Assembly (NCBI RefSeq): GCF_904846235.1
Contig: NZ_CAJGZN010000009.1
Coordinates: forward strand, 78,918 to 142,917
Length of the DNA: 64,000 bases
Direction of reading: 5' to 3'
Source: Psychrobacter immobilis
GTDB lineage: Bacteria; Pseudomonadota; Gammaproteobacteria; Pseudomonadales; Moraxellaceae
Shown: piece by piece, positions 1 through 8,371 of the stretch
How positions within the stretch are numbered: position 1 is the first letter of the stretch
Layout of the letters: each line of letters begins with the position of its first letter
Position numbers and translations under genes: made by a program
The notes under the pieces: model-generated
What the model was told of the DNA's origin: nothing
What the model saw: the letters and a program-made list of their open reading frames with translations, nothing else
Databases searched by the model: none

Positions 1-84
1 ATCGTAATGACGAATAGTATCTTTGGTTGTGTTAGCTTGGGCTGCTAAAGCTCCTATTAATAAGAATGATGTATCAGATTCCAT
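1..84 (-). CDS. MerR-family transcriptional regulator, N-terminal fragment (cut by window edge)
   Basis: The minus strand opens with an ATG at 84 and stays open for 28 codons to the window edge. The peptide contains IGALAAQANTTKDTIRHYD, which fits the helix-turn-helix start of MerR-type regulators (usual form IGELA...TIRYYE). An AAGG ribosome-binding site lies about 8 bases upstream. Only the DNA-binding half is visible, so the effector (metal, redox or drug) cannot be told. The upstream region (85-233) carries a dyad structure described separately. The family call rests on one motif. Confidence 0.6.
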   Translation of the reverse strand, partial: MESDTSFLLIGALAAQANTTKDTIRHYD

Positions 85-165
85 ACCATATACCTTAAAA
101 ATATAATTTTTATCTAGTTTTAAATAATTATACCTAAATAGAACCAGTAAGAACTGATTTCTGAC

Positions 166-232
166 ATCCAACGTCATAAACTCTGTTGTGGGAACATGAT
201 CGGTGCGCTATACAGGCACCGAACTGTTGGAT
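166..232. repeat. Nested inverted repeats beside the small hypothetical gene (attC-like arms)
   Basis: Outer arms ATCCAAC (166-172) and GTTGGAT (226-232) are perfectly complementary. They enclose a second perfect 7-bp pair, TCGGTGC (200-206) and GCACCGA (216-222). The outer arms also fit the integron core-site consensus RYYYAAC/GTTRRRY, and the neighbouring gene's stop codon lies one base beyond them. The inner boxes do not match those of a classical attC, so this may equally be a terminator-like structure or an operator for the adjacent MerR gene. Confidence 0.35.
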
Positions 233-233
233 A

Positions 234-575
234 CTAACGGCTATTCAATAAATTATTGTCAACACTTACTATCAAACTAGTTATATCACTTCTCAACTTT
301 GTTAACACTTTGTTTGCTTCAACTCTTTCGTTAAAGTCTTCTCTCCAAATGAAGAAATCCGAAAAGCTACCATTACCGGAGTTCATAAGACTGTAGGTGT
401 CTCCAACGCTTTTAATGGTTGCTTTAGCGTCTTCGTTATATTTTAACGAGTACTGTATTCTATTTATAATTACATTAATTCCTCTTATATAGTTGTGTTC
501 ATCCTCCTGAAGTAAAATTTCTCTCAATTTTAAAAAATAGTGATTTAGCTCAGTTAATTTATCTATATTATTCAT
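234..575 (-). CDS. Small hypothetical protein (possibly DUF6966-like)
   Basis: This is a 113-residue soluble protein with no signal peptide or membrane segment. It is mostly charged and helical, with a central NSGNGSFSDFFIWRED stretch. That stretch resembles the 'G-GSFNDL' motif I associate with the small DUF6966 family, but the match is from memory and weak. Its base composition is visibly more AT-rich than the neighbouring apaH and rsmA. The stop codon abuts an inverted-repeat structure at 166-232, which suggests an accessory gene. Function unknown. Confidence 0.55.
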   Translation of the reverse strand: MNNIDKLTELNHYFLKLREILLQEDEHNYIRGINVIINRIQYSLKYNEDAKATIKSVGDTYSLMNSGNGSFSDFFIWREDFNERVEANKVLTKLRSDITSLIVSVDNNLLNSR

Positions 576-763
576 TTTATTTGCCTATCGAATTTCCTGA
601 AATAACGTTAGCTATACAATTTTTTATAGGGCATACCCCAACGAAACCAGATGTTTCACCCTTTAAGTCTATTAACATACCACTTAAAATAGACTGGTAT
701 AATGGAACTACTTATAACAGACTGTTTATTTAGCCTTATATATTAAGACGCTTATAACCCTCT

Positions 764-1600
764 TTATGGACTCGGGCACTGTGCGCTTGAAGTTGTTACT
801 TTGCCGTCACCCAATCTATAAGCCAATAGATAATTACCCCACACGCAGCCACCGTCTAGTGCGCGCGCATGTGGCAAATCAATTTCGCCTTTTAGCGCAG
901 CCCAATGTCCAAATAGTATCTTACGAGTGCGCGGTACTTGCCACTCAAACCAAGGTAAAAAATCGATTGGCATAGCCTCATCTAAACCTGCTGAAAAGCT
1001 AAACTCAAGCGATCCATCCTGCTTACACAAGCGCATACGCGTAAAGTAATTAGCAATCGCCCGCATTTTGGTAAATCCTTCGATACCTGCATGCCATTCA
1101 TCCGCTTCTTTGCTATATAGATTCGGCAGTAATTGATCGAGCTGCGCCAAATTGCTTTGCAGCTGAGCTTCTAATTGCTGTGCGTATCCTGCAGCTGCTT
1201 CAATACTCCAATGCGGTGGAATCCCTGCATGTACCAGCACCGTATGCTCATCAGGATAGGCTAATATCGGCTGCCTGCGTAACCATTCGAGCAACTCATC
1301 ACAATCATCCGCAGCAAAGATAGGTGCGGTTTTGTCTTTATTTTTAAGCTTGGCTGCCCCACGCCAGACTGCTATCAAATTAAGATCATGATTGCCCAAT
1401 ACCGTTGCCGCAGCGCCTTGCTCACACAACGCTTTGACATGACGCAGCGTGTTCAATGAGTCCTCGCCGCGTGCTACCAAATCACCAGCAAACCATAACT
1501 TGTCTTGGGCAGGATCGAAATCCAGTGTCTTTAGCAATTGTAGATATGCAGCATAGCAACCCTGTAAGTCACCGATAACATACTGATGGCGAAAACTCAT
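764..1600 (-). CDS. apaH: Bis(5'-nucleosyl)-tetraphosphatase, symmetrical (ApaH)
   Basis: A metallophosphatase that splits diadenosine tetraphosphate symmetrically into two ADP, keeping alarmone-like Ap4A low; recent work also gives it RNA decapping activity. The phosphoesterase signature is intact: GDLQGC (residues 10-15), GDLVARG (39-45), GNHD (69-72), HAG near 124 and GH near 230. At 278 residues it has the usual family length. It lies downstream of rsmA on the same strand, as in other gammaproteobacteria but without apaG. A hairpin after rsmA (1685-1712) suggests that apaH is at least partly transcribed on its own. Confidence 0.95.
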   Translation of the reverse strand: MSFRHQYVIGDLQGCYAAYLQLLKTLDFDPAQDKLWFAGDLVARGEDSLNTLRHVKALCEQGAAATVLGNHDLNLIAVWRGAAKLKNKDKTAPIFAADDCDELLEWLRRQPILAYPDEHTVLVHAGIPPHWSIEAAAGYAQQLEAQLQSNLAQLDQLLPNLYSKEADEWHAGIEGFTKMRAIANYFTRMRLCKQDGSLEFSFSAGLDEAMPIDFLPWFEWQVPRTRKILFGHWAALKGEIDLPHARALDGGCVWGNYLLAYRLGDGKVTTSSAQCPSP

Positions 1601-1684
1601 AACACCTCAACGATTTAAATACGATAGTTAAAGACAGCTCGATAAGAAATAAATACTTAAGTACTAGTCATAAAAATAAAGCAT

Positions 1685-1712
1685 AAAAAACCGCCATTAT
1701 AATTGACGGTTA
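1685..1712 (-). terminator. Probable intrinsic terminator after rsmA
   Basis: Read on the minus strand, AACCGTCA and TGGCGGTT form a stem around a short AT loop and are followed by a run of T. It lies between rsmA and apaH. Confidence 0.5.
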
Positions 1713-1741
1713 GTAGCATGCTTTTATGTATCAAAAATACA

Positions 1742-2605
1742 TTATACGTCTAGCTGTTGTGAATGATTGCTTAGGTTCACAAAGTCTGTGACGCTTAGTG
1801 TCTCAGGTCGTGCCTGCGGATCAATACCACAAGCCTCAAAATCGTCTTCGCTCAATGTCGGTAGCAACGTTGATTTTTTGAAGATAGCACGTAGCGTCTT
1901 GCGGCGATGGTTAAAAGTCTCACGTACGACAATGGCAAAATGCTCTTCATCATTTGCGACGACTGGTTTGTTGATATGCGGTGTCAGGCGGAAGACAGCA
2001 CTGGTCACCTTGGGTGGTGGATTAAACGCACCGCGAGGAACGGTCAGCAAGTAATCTGTATCACAGTGATATTGCATAATGACCGACAAGCGGCCATAAG
2101 TCTTGCTACCCACGTCGGCTGTGATACGCTCGACCACTTCTTTTTGCAACATAAAATGCATGTCTTGAATCACATCGGCATAGCTAAGCAGATGAAATAA
2201 GATAGGCGTTGAGATGTTATACGGTAGGTTGCCCACTACGCGCAGCTTACCGCGCTCTTCACTATATAGCTCACGGTAGTCCACATGCATCGCATTGTCT
2301 TTGATAATCTCAAAGTTTGGATGGCTATTGGCACCGATACGAATACGCAAGCTATCTGCCAAATCACGATCTAGCTCCACCACTGTCATTGCATCCACTT
2401 CTGCCAATAACGGCTCGGTCAATGCGCCCATACCAGGCCCAATCTCGATCAAATTGTCATCGCGCTCTAGACGAATACTTTCGACGATTTCGCGAATGAC
2501 GCTAGTATCATGCAAGAAATTTTGGCCAAAGCGCTTACGCGGCTGATGTTTGGCAGCACGTAAGCTGTTAGAAATAGTTTGAGCATCAAATGAAGTTTTG
2601 GACAT
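1742..2605 (-). CDS. rsmA: 16S rRNA dimethyladenosine transferase RsmA (KsgA)
   Basis: Methylates two adjacent adenosines in helix 45 of 16S rRNA, using S-adenosylmethionine, late in 30S assembly. The 287-residue protein shows KRFGQNF (24-30), the SAM-binding EIGPGMG (54-60) and the catalytic NLPY motif (126-129), with a normal RsmA C-terminal domain. The start is backed by a TGG-TATAAT extended -10 element about 80 bases upstream. It is normally preceded by pdxA in the same operon. Here pdxA is on the same strand but separated by about 1.4 kb of inserted DNA. Confidence 0.96.
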   Translation of the reverse strand: MSKTSFDAQTISNSLRAAKHQPRKRFGQNFLHDTSVIREIVESIRLERDDNLIEIGPGMGALTEPLLAEVDAMTVVELDRDLADSLRIRIGANSHPNFEIIKDNAMHVDYRELYSEERGKLRVVGNLPYNISTPILFHLLSYADVIQDMHFMLQKEVVERITADVGSKTYGRLSVIMQYHCDTDYLLTVPRGAFNPPPKVTSAVFRLTPHINKPVVANDEEHFAIVVRETFNHRRKTLRAIFKKSTLLPTLSEDDFEACGIDPQARPETLSVTDFVNLSNHSQQLDV

Positions 2606-2925
2606 AAAAGAGTCTTAATGTATAAAAGATAAATGGGCGATGATAATGTAATGGCAGCGATATACTGACTTTATAATGGTGAATTATACCACAGCTCATA
2701 ATTAGGCTGTGTTTTTGAATAATTATTATCGATAGACGAGCCATGCTTTCGAGTAACCGGCCCGGTAACTTTTTACCTCTACATTCATATAATATAAACT
2801 CTGACTATGCTAAATAGTAGCGTCAAATCAAGTGCTAGCAGACAGAAACAGGTCCAAAGATGGCGACATCATAACGATTGCGGCGTAAAACTAAATCGAT
2901 AATTAAACGATTTTTAACGCTTCTT
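2606..2925. other. Intergenic stretch upstream of rsmA, no gene seen
   Basis: About 320 bases hold the candidate rsmA promoter and the CACAGC/GCTGTG dyad followed by a T run (2690-2716). No convincing coding sequence is present. The right end runs into the IS3-type remnant. Confidence 0.5.
2683..2691 (-). promoter_or_regulatory. Candidate extended -10 promoter for rsmA
   Basis: Read on the minus strand, TGGTATAAT (an extended -10 element) lies about 80 bases before the rsmA start. It overlaps a CACAGC/GCTGTG dyad at 2690-2711 that could act as an operator or hairpin. No good -35 box is seen. Such a promoter would allow rsmA to be transcribed independently of the displaced pdxA. Confidence 0.4.
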
Positions 2926-3074
2926 GGGTTTAATAAAGCCCCACTGCATAACGCAATTGGTTATGTTTCACCTTTTGAGTTTGAAAAGCGCTATTATGAT
3001 AATTTAACCCTGTCAGGCATTGCTGTCTGACTCCAGTAAAGTAAGCCAGTCTCTGATATGGTCGAGGCAGTTTA
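2926..3074 (+). pseudogene. IS3-family transposase 3' remnant with diverged element end
   Basis: An open frame ending at a TGA (3028-3030) encodes LHNAIGYVSPFEFEKRYY followed by DNLTLSGIAV. This is the C-terminal end of an IS3-family (rve integrase) transposase, whose hallmark is LHS-LGY-SP-E-E. After the stop, bases up to about 3074 align with the terminal part of the related element at the right edge of the window (63874-64000). The rest of the transposase is missing, so this is a relic. It directly abuts the horizontally acquired-looking transglutaminase gene. Confidence 0.8.
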
Positions 3075-3125
3075 GCCCTACGCGATCGTCAGCCCGCCAG
3101 ATAAATACCCTTAGGGAACTCACAT

Positions 3126-3905
3126 ATGATCCTGAAACTTAACGTCACCCTCCATTATCGACTCTCAGAGCCAATGGATCTTTTGCTTCAGATTGAAGCT
3201 GCCGATCTTGCGGATCAACGGGTACGGTCAGCCGAGATTTGGACATCAGACGTTGCGCATTTTTCACGGGTTACCGCCGATGATGGCATAGGAGAGCGGA
3301 TTTGGATTCATGCCGAAGGGGATTTTAGCTGCACTTATCTCGCAGAAATCGCCGTTGACCGTCCTGCCTTAGACATATCGGCACTGTCCCAAACGCCCTT
3401 GCATCTTTTGCCCGGAGAGACGATCAGGCATTTAATGCCGTCTCACTATTGCCCGTCAGAACAGTTCCATGCCTTCGTGGACGCCGAGTTTGGCGATCTC
3501 ACTGGCGGCGCACGGATTGCCGCAATGCGCGACTGGATCGAGTCGGCATTTAGCTATGTACCCGGATCGAGCCATGCACAAACCACCGCGCTCGACAGCT
3601 TTGCTCAACGTCAGGGCGTATGCCGCGACTTTGCGCATGTTCTCGTAACACTAGCGCGCGCGTCGTCGATACCAGCTAGGTTTGTGAGCGTTTATGCGCC
3701 CGATGTGACACCACAAGACTTTCATGCCGTGGCCGAGGTCTATCTTGAAGGGAGCTGGCACCTCATTGATCCGACTGGCATGGCAGGTGCCGACACAATG
3801 GCCCGCATCGGTGTTGGGTCCGATGCGTCCAACGTCGCGTTCTTAACCTCGTTCGGATCCATGGATCTGATCAACCAATCGGTATCCGTCACCAGACAAG
3901 CTTAG
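3126..3905 (+). CDS. Transglutaminase-like family protein, probably horizontally acquired
   Basis: A 259-residue protein with a transglutaminase-like (papain-fold) core. The catalytic triad is visible as Cys166 in GVCRDFAH, His200 in DFHAVAEV and Asp215 in HLIDPTG; an N-terminal beta-rich domain precedes it. It has no signal peptide, so it is probably a cytoplasmic cysteine hydrolase or protease-like enzyme; the substrate is unknown. The gene is distinctly richer in GC than its neighbours, with alphaproteobacterial-looking codon use. It lies on the strand opposite to rsmA and pdxA and sits right behind an IS3 remnant. Transfer is inferred from composition and context. Confidence 0.85.
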   Translation: MILKLNVTLHYRLSEPMDLLLQIEAADLADQRVRSAEIWTSDVAHFSRVTADDGIGERIWIHAEGDFSCTYLAEIAVDRPALDISALSQTPLHLLPGETIRHLMPSHYCPSEQFHAFVDAEFGDLTGGARIAAMRDWIESAFSYVPGSSHAQTTALDSFAQRQGVCRDFAHVLVTLARASSIPARFVSVYAPDVTPQDFHAVAEVYLEGSWHLIDPTGMAGADTMARIGVGSDASNVAFLTSFGSMDLINQSVSVTRQA

Positions 3906-3917
3906 GGTCCTGATCCT

Positions 3918-3931
3918 AGGCTTTCGAGCCT
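3918..3931 (+). terminator. Short TTCG-loop hairpin after the transglutaminase gene
   Basis: AGGCT-TTCG-AGCCT forms a compact tetraloop hairpin just after the stop codon. The T-rich tail is poor (GTGTTT), so terminator function is uncertain. Confidence 0.35.
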
Positions 3932-4066
3932 GTGTTTAAGACAGATGCTGCCTGTCATACACGATAAAAACTTTACTAAATCGTCTTAAGCGGCTGCCTT
4001 TTTAGGTAGGCATTACTGATAATAAAATTATTAAGTACTATGTGAAAAATATTTATAAGCACTGAC

Positions 4067-5167
4067 TTATACAGCAGGTACATCGATAAGTGACTTATCC
4101 GCCATCTCATTAGCCATATTTAGTGCTTGATATAAACTGGTCGCACTCGCACCGCCGCTTCCTGCCAAGTCTAACGCCGTACCATGATCGACAGAAGTGC
4201 GAATATAAGGCAAGCCTAAGGTTAGATTGACCGTATCGCCAAAACCGTGCGATTTTAATACTGGCAATCCTTGGTCGTGATACATGGCAATGACCGCATC
4301 ACAGTTTGTTAAATGTCTGGTAGTAAATAACGTATCCGCTGGCATCGCCTCTGATATATTAACACCTGCATCGATGAATTCTTGCAACACAGGATTGATA
4401 ATTTCAATCTCCTCACTTCCCAAGTGCCCGCCCTCGCCTGCATGTGGATTGAGGCCGCAAACCAAGATGCGAGGCTGCGTGAGACCAAACTTCTCTCGCA
4501 TATCATCGATGACAATTTGTACCGTTTGGCGTACATTATCGGCAGTAATCGCAGCAGGGATGTCCTTTAATGGTAAATGCGTAGTGACAAGCGCGACTTT
4601 CATCGCTTGATTGGCCAGCATCATGACGACTTTTTTACGATCGCTTTGCTGCATAAAAAATTCAGTATGACCACTAAACATGGTGCCATCTAATAGCTTG
4701 ATACCAGCATCTATCAACGCTGATTTTTGCAATGGCCCAGTGACGATGGCAGCGACTGTATTATTTATTGCCAGTTTATGAGCAATATCTAATTGCTGAG
4801 CCACCATCGCTGAGTTAGCGATATTGATTTGCCCGCAGACAACTGGTGCGGCACAAGGAATATCCAGTAGGATGAAAGCACTATCAGCGTCTATATCTTG
4901 CTGCGATATCTGATCTACCAAGTTAACATCGACGTTATCGGCATTTATATCTGTATTGATAGTATGCCAACTAGGTATGCTTTTGAGAACGCTAGCTGCA
5001 ACCAATTCCTCCGCGCGAGTTTGCATGGCTTTAGCATCAGCAGTCACCCAAATTGGCCGAGCAAAGTCTTGCAACTTACTCTCTGTTGCTAGTCCTAGTA
5101 CTACGTCCATGCCAATACCCGCAGGCTCACCTGTGGTGATTAATAGCGGGCGTTTTTCTTCTGTCAT
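4067..5167 (-). CDS. pdxA: 4-hydroxythreonine-4-phosphate dehydrogenase PdxA
   Basis: Oxidises 4-phosphohydroxy-L-threonine with NAD(P)+ in the DXP-dependent pathway to pyridoxal phosphate. The 366-residue protein carries TTGEPAGIG near the N-terminus, the metal-site histidine in SGHTEFFM, the GLNPHAGEGG motif and YHDQGLPVLK. It is somewhat longer than E. coli PdxA (329), mainly through an insertion around residues 60-110. It normally sits directly upstream of rsmA. Here the two are on the same strand but separated by an IS relic and a foreign-looking gene. Confidence 0.95.
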   Translation of the reverse strand: MTEEKRPLLITTGEPAGIGMDVVLGLATESKLQDFARPIWVTADAKAMQTRAEELVAASVLKSIPSWHTINTDINADNVDVNLVDQISQQDIDADSAFILLDIPCAAPVVCGQINIANSAMVAQQLDIAHKLAINNTVAAIVTGPLQKSALIDAGIKLLDGTMFSGHTEFFMQQSDRKKVVMMLANQAMKVALVTTHLPLKDIPAAITADNVRQTVQIVIDDMREKFGLTQPRILVCGLNPHAGEGGHLGSEEIEIINPVLQEFIDAGVNISEAMPADTLFTTRHLTNCDAVIAMYHDQGLPVLKSHGFGDTVNLTLGLPYIRTSVDHGTALDLAGSGGASATSLYQALNMANEMADKSLIDVPAV

Positions 5168-5465
5168 AACAATAGCCTTATGTTGTTCAAATTATTGATT
5201 TTATTGTATTTATAATTGATATTATAAGTTTTTATACTTAGTTATTGTATGGTATTTCTTAGTTCATGAAAAACAATCACTTCATATTTAGTGCTTTATC
5301 AAGTCTAAAAAACCACATTATGTGTTAAACTTTCGCATCTGATTGTAGCATTTACAGACAAACCTGAAACCGCGTTTTGGTACTTCTATCGTAGAGGCGC
5401 GCTATGTTTGTATTGCCCTATCATCGACATCTTTTTTCATACCCATTTTAACTCATTAGGCACTC

Positions 5466-6869
5466 ATGGCAGAAAACGACAAAACCGACGACTTACTCAA
5501 TCAGACACCGCCGCACAATATTGATATTGAAAAGGCATTGCTCGCGTCTTTGATGAGTATCGAAGAGGCGTACGACAAGATTGCCGATATTGTCACCAAA
5601 GATGACTTTTATGCTGGGCGACATCAATACATTTTTGATGCCATTGCTCATTTGGCGGCAGTGAATGAGCCTTATGATACGGTCATGGTACACGACTGGT
5701 TAGAAGCGCAAAAGCTACTAAAAGGCGCAGGTGGTGACAGTTATTTGGCCGATATTTTGAGCCAAAGTCCTGCGACCTTATTTAACCTGACTGCCTACGC
5801 CCAGCGTGTGCGTGAGCTCTCAACGCTGCGTCAACTGATTACCACTGGTAATGACATGCTGACGCTTGCCTATAATCCAAAAGACCAAAGCGTTAGCGAC
5901 ATTCTAGACAATGTCGAAGGCAAGATATTTAGTATCAATGAGCAGCATAATAAACGTGCGGAACAGCGCGGACCTGTTGGTATCACTTCTGTCTTGACCA
6001 ATGTTATCGATAAGATTCAAGAGCTAAAATCTAATCCCGACGGCATGATTGGTTTGCAGACACCATTTGCTGAATTGAATAACAAAACCCAAGGCCTACA
6101 AGCGGGTGACTTGATTATTGTCGCTGCGCGTCCTTCGATGGGTAAAACCACTTTTGCGATGAATTTGGCAGAAGGGATTTTGTTTAATGAAGATTTGCCC
6201 GTCGTGGTGTTTTCGATGGAGATGCCCGCTGAATCAATCGTCATGCGTTTGCTGTCCTCATGGGGCGCGATTAACCAGACGCACCTGCGTTCTGGGCAAA
6301 TGAATGAAGATGAATGGGCAAAGATGATGAACGCCATTCAACATTTGCAATCAAAGCATTTATATATTGATGATAGTACTGCCCTACCGCCGTCTGAGAT
6401 GCGTTCTCGCTGCCGCCGTATCGCCAAAAATCATGACGGTCGCTTGGGTGCTATCGTAGTCGATTATCTTCAGCTGATGAAAGTGCCAAGTCTAGATGGT
6501 AACCGTGTTGGCGAGATTTCCGAGATTTCTCGTAGTCTAAAGGCGCTCGCACGTGAGCTTGAATGTCCAGTGATTGCGTTATCACAGCTTAACCGTAGTC
6601 TAGAAAACCGTCCAAATAAACGCCCTATCATGTCGGATCTACGTGAGTCTGGTGCGATTGAGCAGGATGCCGATTTGATTATGTTCATCTATCGTGATGA
6701 GGTTTATAATGAAAACTCAGACCACAAAGGCGTGGCGGAAATCATTATTGGTAAACAGCGTAACGGCCCTATCGGTACTATTCGTTTAGGCTTTGAAGGT
6801 CAATTTACCCGCTTTATTAATCTAACGCCAGAGTACTATCAAGGCGTGAGTTTTGAGAATGATGAGTAA
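5466..6869 (+). CDS. dnaB: Replicative DNA helicase DnaB
   Basis: The hexameric 5'-3' helicase that unwinds DNA at the replication fork and recruits primase. The 467-residue protein has the N-terminal collar domain (about 15-120), a linker, and a RecA-like ATPase with Walker A ARPSMGKTT (221-229). The Walker B-type VVDYLQLM (near 333) and the DLRESGAIEQDAD segment are also present. The start ATG follows a region with no competing start. The length is typical and no intein is present. It is followed by alr on the same strand, the dnaB-alr pairing seen in many gammaproteobacteria. Confidence 0.97.
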   Translation: MAENDKTDDLLNQTPPHNIDIEKALLASLMSIEEAYDKIADIVTKDDFYAGRHQYIFDAIAHLAAVNEPYDTVMVHDWLEAQKLLKGAGGDSYLADILSQSPATLFNLTAYAQRVRELSTLRQLITTGNDMLTLAYNPKDQSVSDILDNVEGKIFSINEQHNKRAEQRGPVGITSVLTNVIDKIQELKSNPDGMIGLQTPFAELNNKTQGLQAGDLIIVAARPSMGKTTFAMNLAEGILFNEDLPVVVFSMEMPAESIVMRLLSSWGAINQTHLRSGQMNEDEWAKMMNAIQHLQSKHLYIDDSTALPPSEMRSRCRRIAKNHDGRLGAIVVDYLQLMKVPSLDGNRVGEISEISRSLKALARELECPVIALSQLNRSLENRPNKRPIMSDLRESGAIEQDADLIMFIYRDEVYNENSDHKGVAEIIIGKQRNGPIGTIRLGFEGQFTRFINLTPEYYQGVSFENDE

Positions 6870-7048
6870 TTAACCTTATAAAACTTAACCCTAACAAAGA
6901 CTGAGCCTTATATAAACTCAGTTTCAATTATAGGTTAATGAATAATTTTACATAACCAGTTTTTAATACAATAGCCAGTACCGCATCAACTCAATCGATG
7001 CAGTACTGGCTTTATAACTTCATAATTCTACTCATACAGAAGGCGATT

Positions 7049-8155
7049 ATGCGCACTATCACCATAAAACCAAAAGCCCTTACTCATAACCTAAATCAAG
7101 TAAAAAAGCGTGCACCCCAATCGAAAGTGTTGGCCATGGTCAAATCCAATGCTTACGGACATGGCGTAGCGGCAGTCTTGCCAGCCCTGCAGCAAGCAGA
7201 TGGTATCGGTGTCGCTACGTTGACTGAAGCGCTAGAAGCCAGACAGTTAGGTTGGGAGAAAACCATCGGTCTAGTAGAAGGTGCGTTTAGCGCTGATGAG
7301 TGGCAGCAATCGATTGATCATGAGATTAGCTGCGTGATTCACCACGGACCACAGTTAGAATGGGCACTACAAAATATCCCACCAGCTGGCAGTGCAACTA
7401 GAGTAGCTTGGCTCAAATACAATACAGGTATGAACCGTTTGGGTTTTAACGCTGAGGGTGTGCTATCAGCAGCAAAACGCTTACATGAAGCGGGTTATCA
7501 GCTGATTCTAGCCACGCATTTTGCCAATGCTGATGACCACGATCACCCATTGAATGCAATGCAGATTGAGCGTTTCTCAAGCGTGCTAGCGACTTTGAAA
7601 GACACCATTAGCCCAAATATCCAAGGCTCATTATGCAACTCTGCTGGTATCGTCAACTTCCCAGAACATCATTATGATTGGGTACGTCCAGGTATTATTT
7701 TATACGGTAGCTCACCTGTCGTTGATAAAAGCGTACAAGAACTAGACTTACAGCCCGCGATGGAATTTAGTGCTCAAATTATTGCTCTACAAACCGTTAG
7801 CGCAGATGATGCAATTGGCTATGGTAGTCGCTGGCGTGCGCAGCAAGATACTAGAACCGCTTTGGTCAGCGTTGGATATGGCGATGGCTATCCACGTGTG
7901 GTCACGGATGATGCATATGTTACTGTCATGGATGCTAATGACAGCCAAAGCTACCGCTGCCCGGTGATTGGGCGAGTGGCTATGGATATGATTGTTATTG
8001 ATATCAGTAGCGCACCTGAGAGTCTTGCTATAGATAGCAAGGTCATGCTCTGGGGCGATGCGCCTCGTGTCGATGAAGTTGCAGGTCATGCTGGGACGAT
8101 TAGCTATGAGCTATTATGTCGCCTTAGCATACGTCCAAACCGTACACAGGCATAA
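7049..8155 (+). CDS. alr: Alanine racemase
   Basis: A PLP enzyme that interconverts L- and D-alanine for peptidoglycan synthesis. PLP-binding Lys32 sits in AMVKSNAYGHG and the catalytic tyrosine in AIGYGSRW (near 255). The frame is open further upstream to 6998, but the ATG at 7049 is preferred: it follows an AGAAGGCG ribosome-binding site and gives the normal 368 residues, whereas the longer form adds an atypical hydrophobic leader. It lies about 180 bases after dnaB with only a weak hairpin between. Confidence 0.95.
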   Translation: MRTITIKPKALTHNLNQVKKRAPQSKVLAMVKSNAYGHGVAAVLPALQQADGIGVATLTEALEARQLGWEKTIGLVEGAFSADEWQQSIDHEISCVIHHGPQLEWALQNIPPAGSATRVAWLKYNTGMNRLGFNAEGVLSAAKRLHEAGYQLILATHFANADDHDHPLNAMQIERFSSVLATLKDTISPNIQGSLCNSAGIVNFPEHHYDWVRPGIILYGSSPVVDKSVQELDLQPAMEFSAQIIALQTVSADDAIGYGSRWRAQQDTRTALVSVGYGDGYPRVVTDDAYVTVMDANDSQSYRCPVIGRVAMDMIVIDISSAPESLAIDSKVMLWGDAPRVDEVAGHAGTISYELLCRLSIRPNRTQA

Positions 8156-8252
8156 TCATTAGCGGCACAGTCATTAGCATATAAGATATTGTGGCTTGCT
8201 AATGTGATTTCGGTCTATTTGGCAAGCCATTTGATCTTGATAAAAATGAACG

Positions 8253-8280
8253 TTTACATTGAAAGTAAATACGCTATACT
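8253..8280 (+). promoter_or_regulatory. Candidate sigma-70 promoter for argF
   Basis: TTTACA (8253-8258) and TATACT (8275-8280) are separated by 16 bases and lie about 90 bases before the argF start. No clear ArgR box was recognised. Confidence 0.5.
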
Positions 8281-8371
8281 AAAAGTTTGTTGTCAACCCA
8301 GTAACGCACTGACGCGATGCTATTGAAGACTGATGACGTTTCACTGACTGCGATCGACTGCTAGGATTACT

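Noticed and set aside
766..975. 69-residue plus-strand frame over apaH
   Set aside because: It lies entirely opposite conserved apaH codons with no independent support.
3990..4015. TGCCT/AGGCA hairpin downstream of pdxA
   Set aside because: The stem is only 5 bp and lacks a T run on the minus strand, so it is too weak to call as a terminator.
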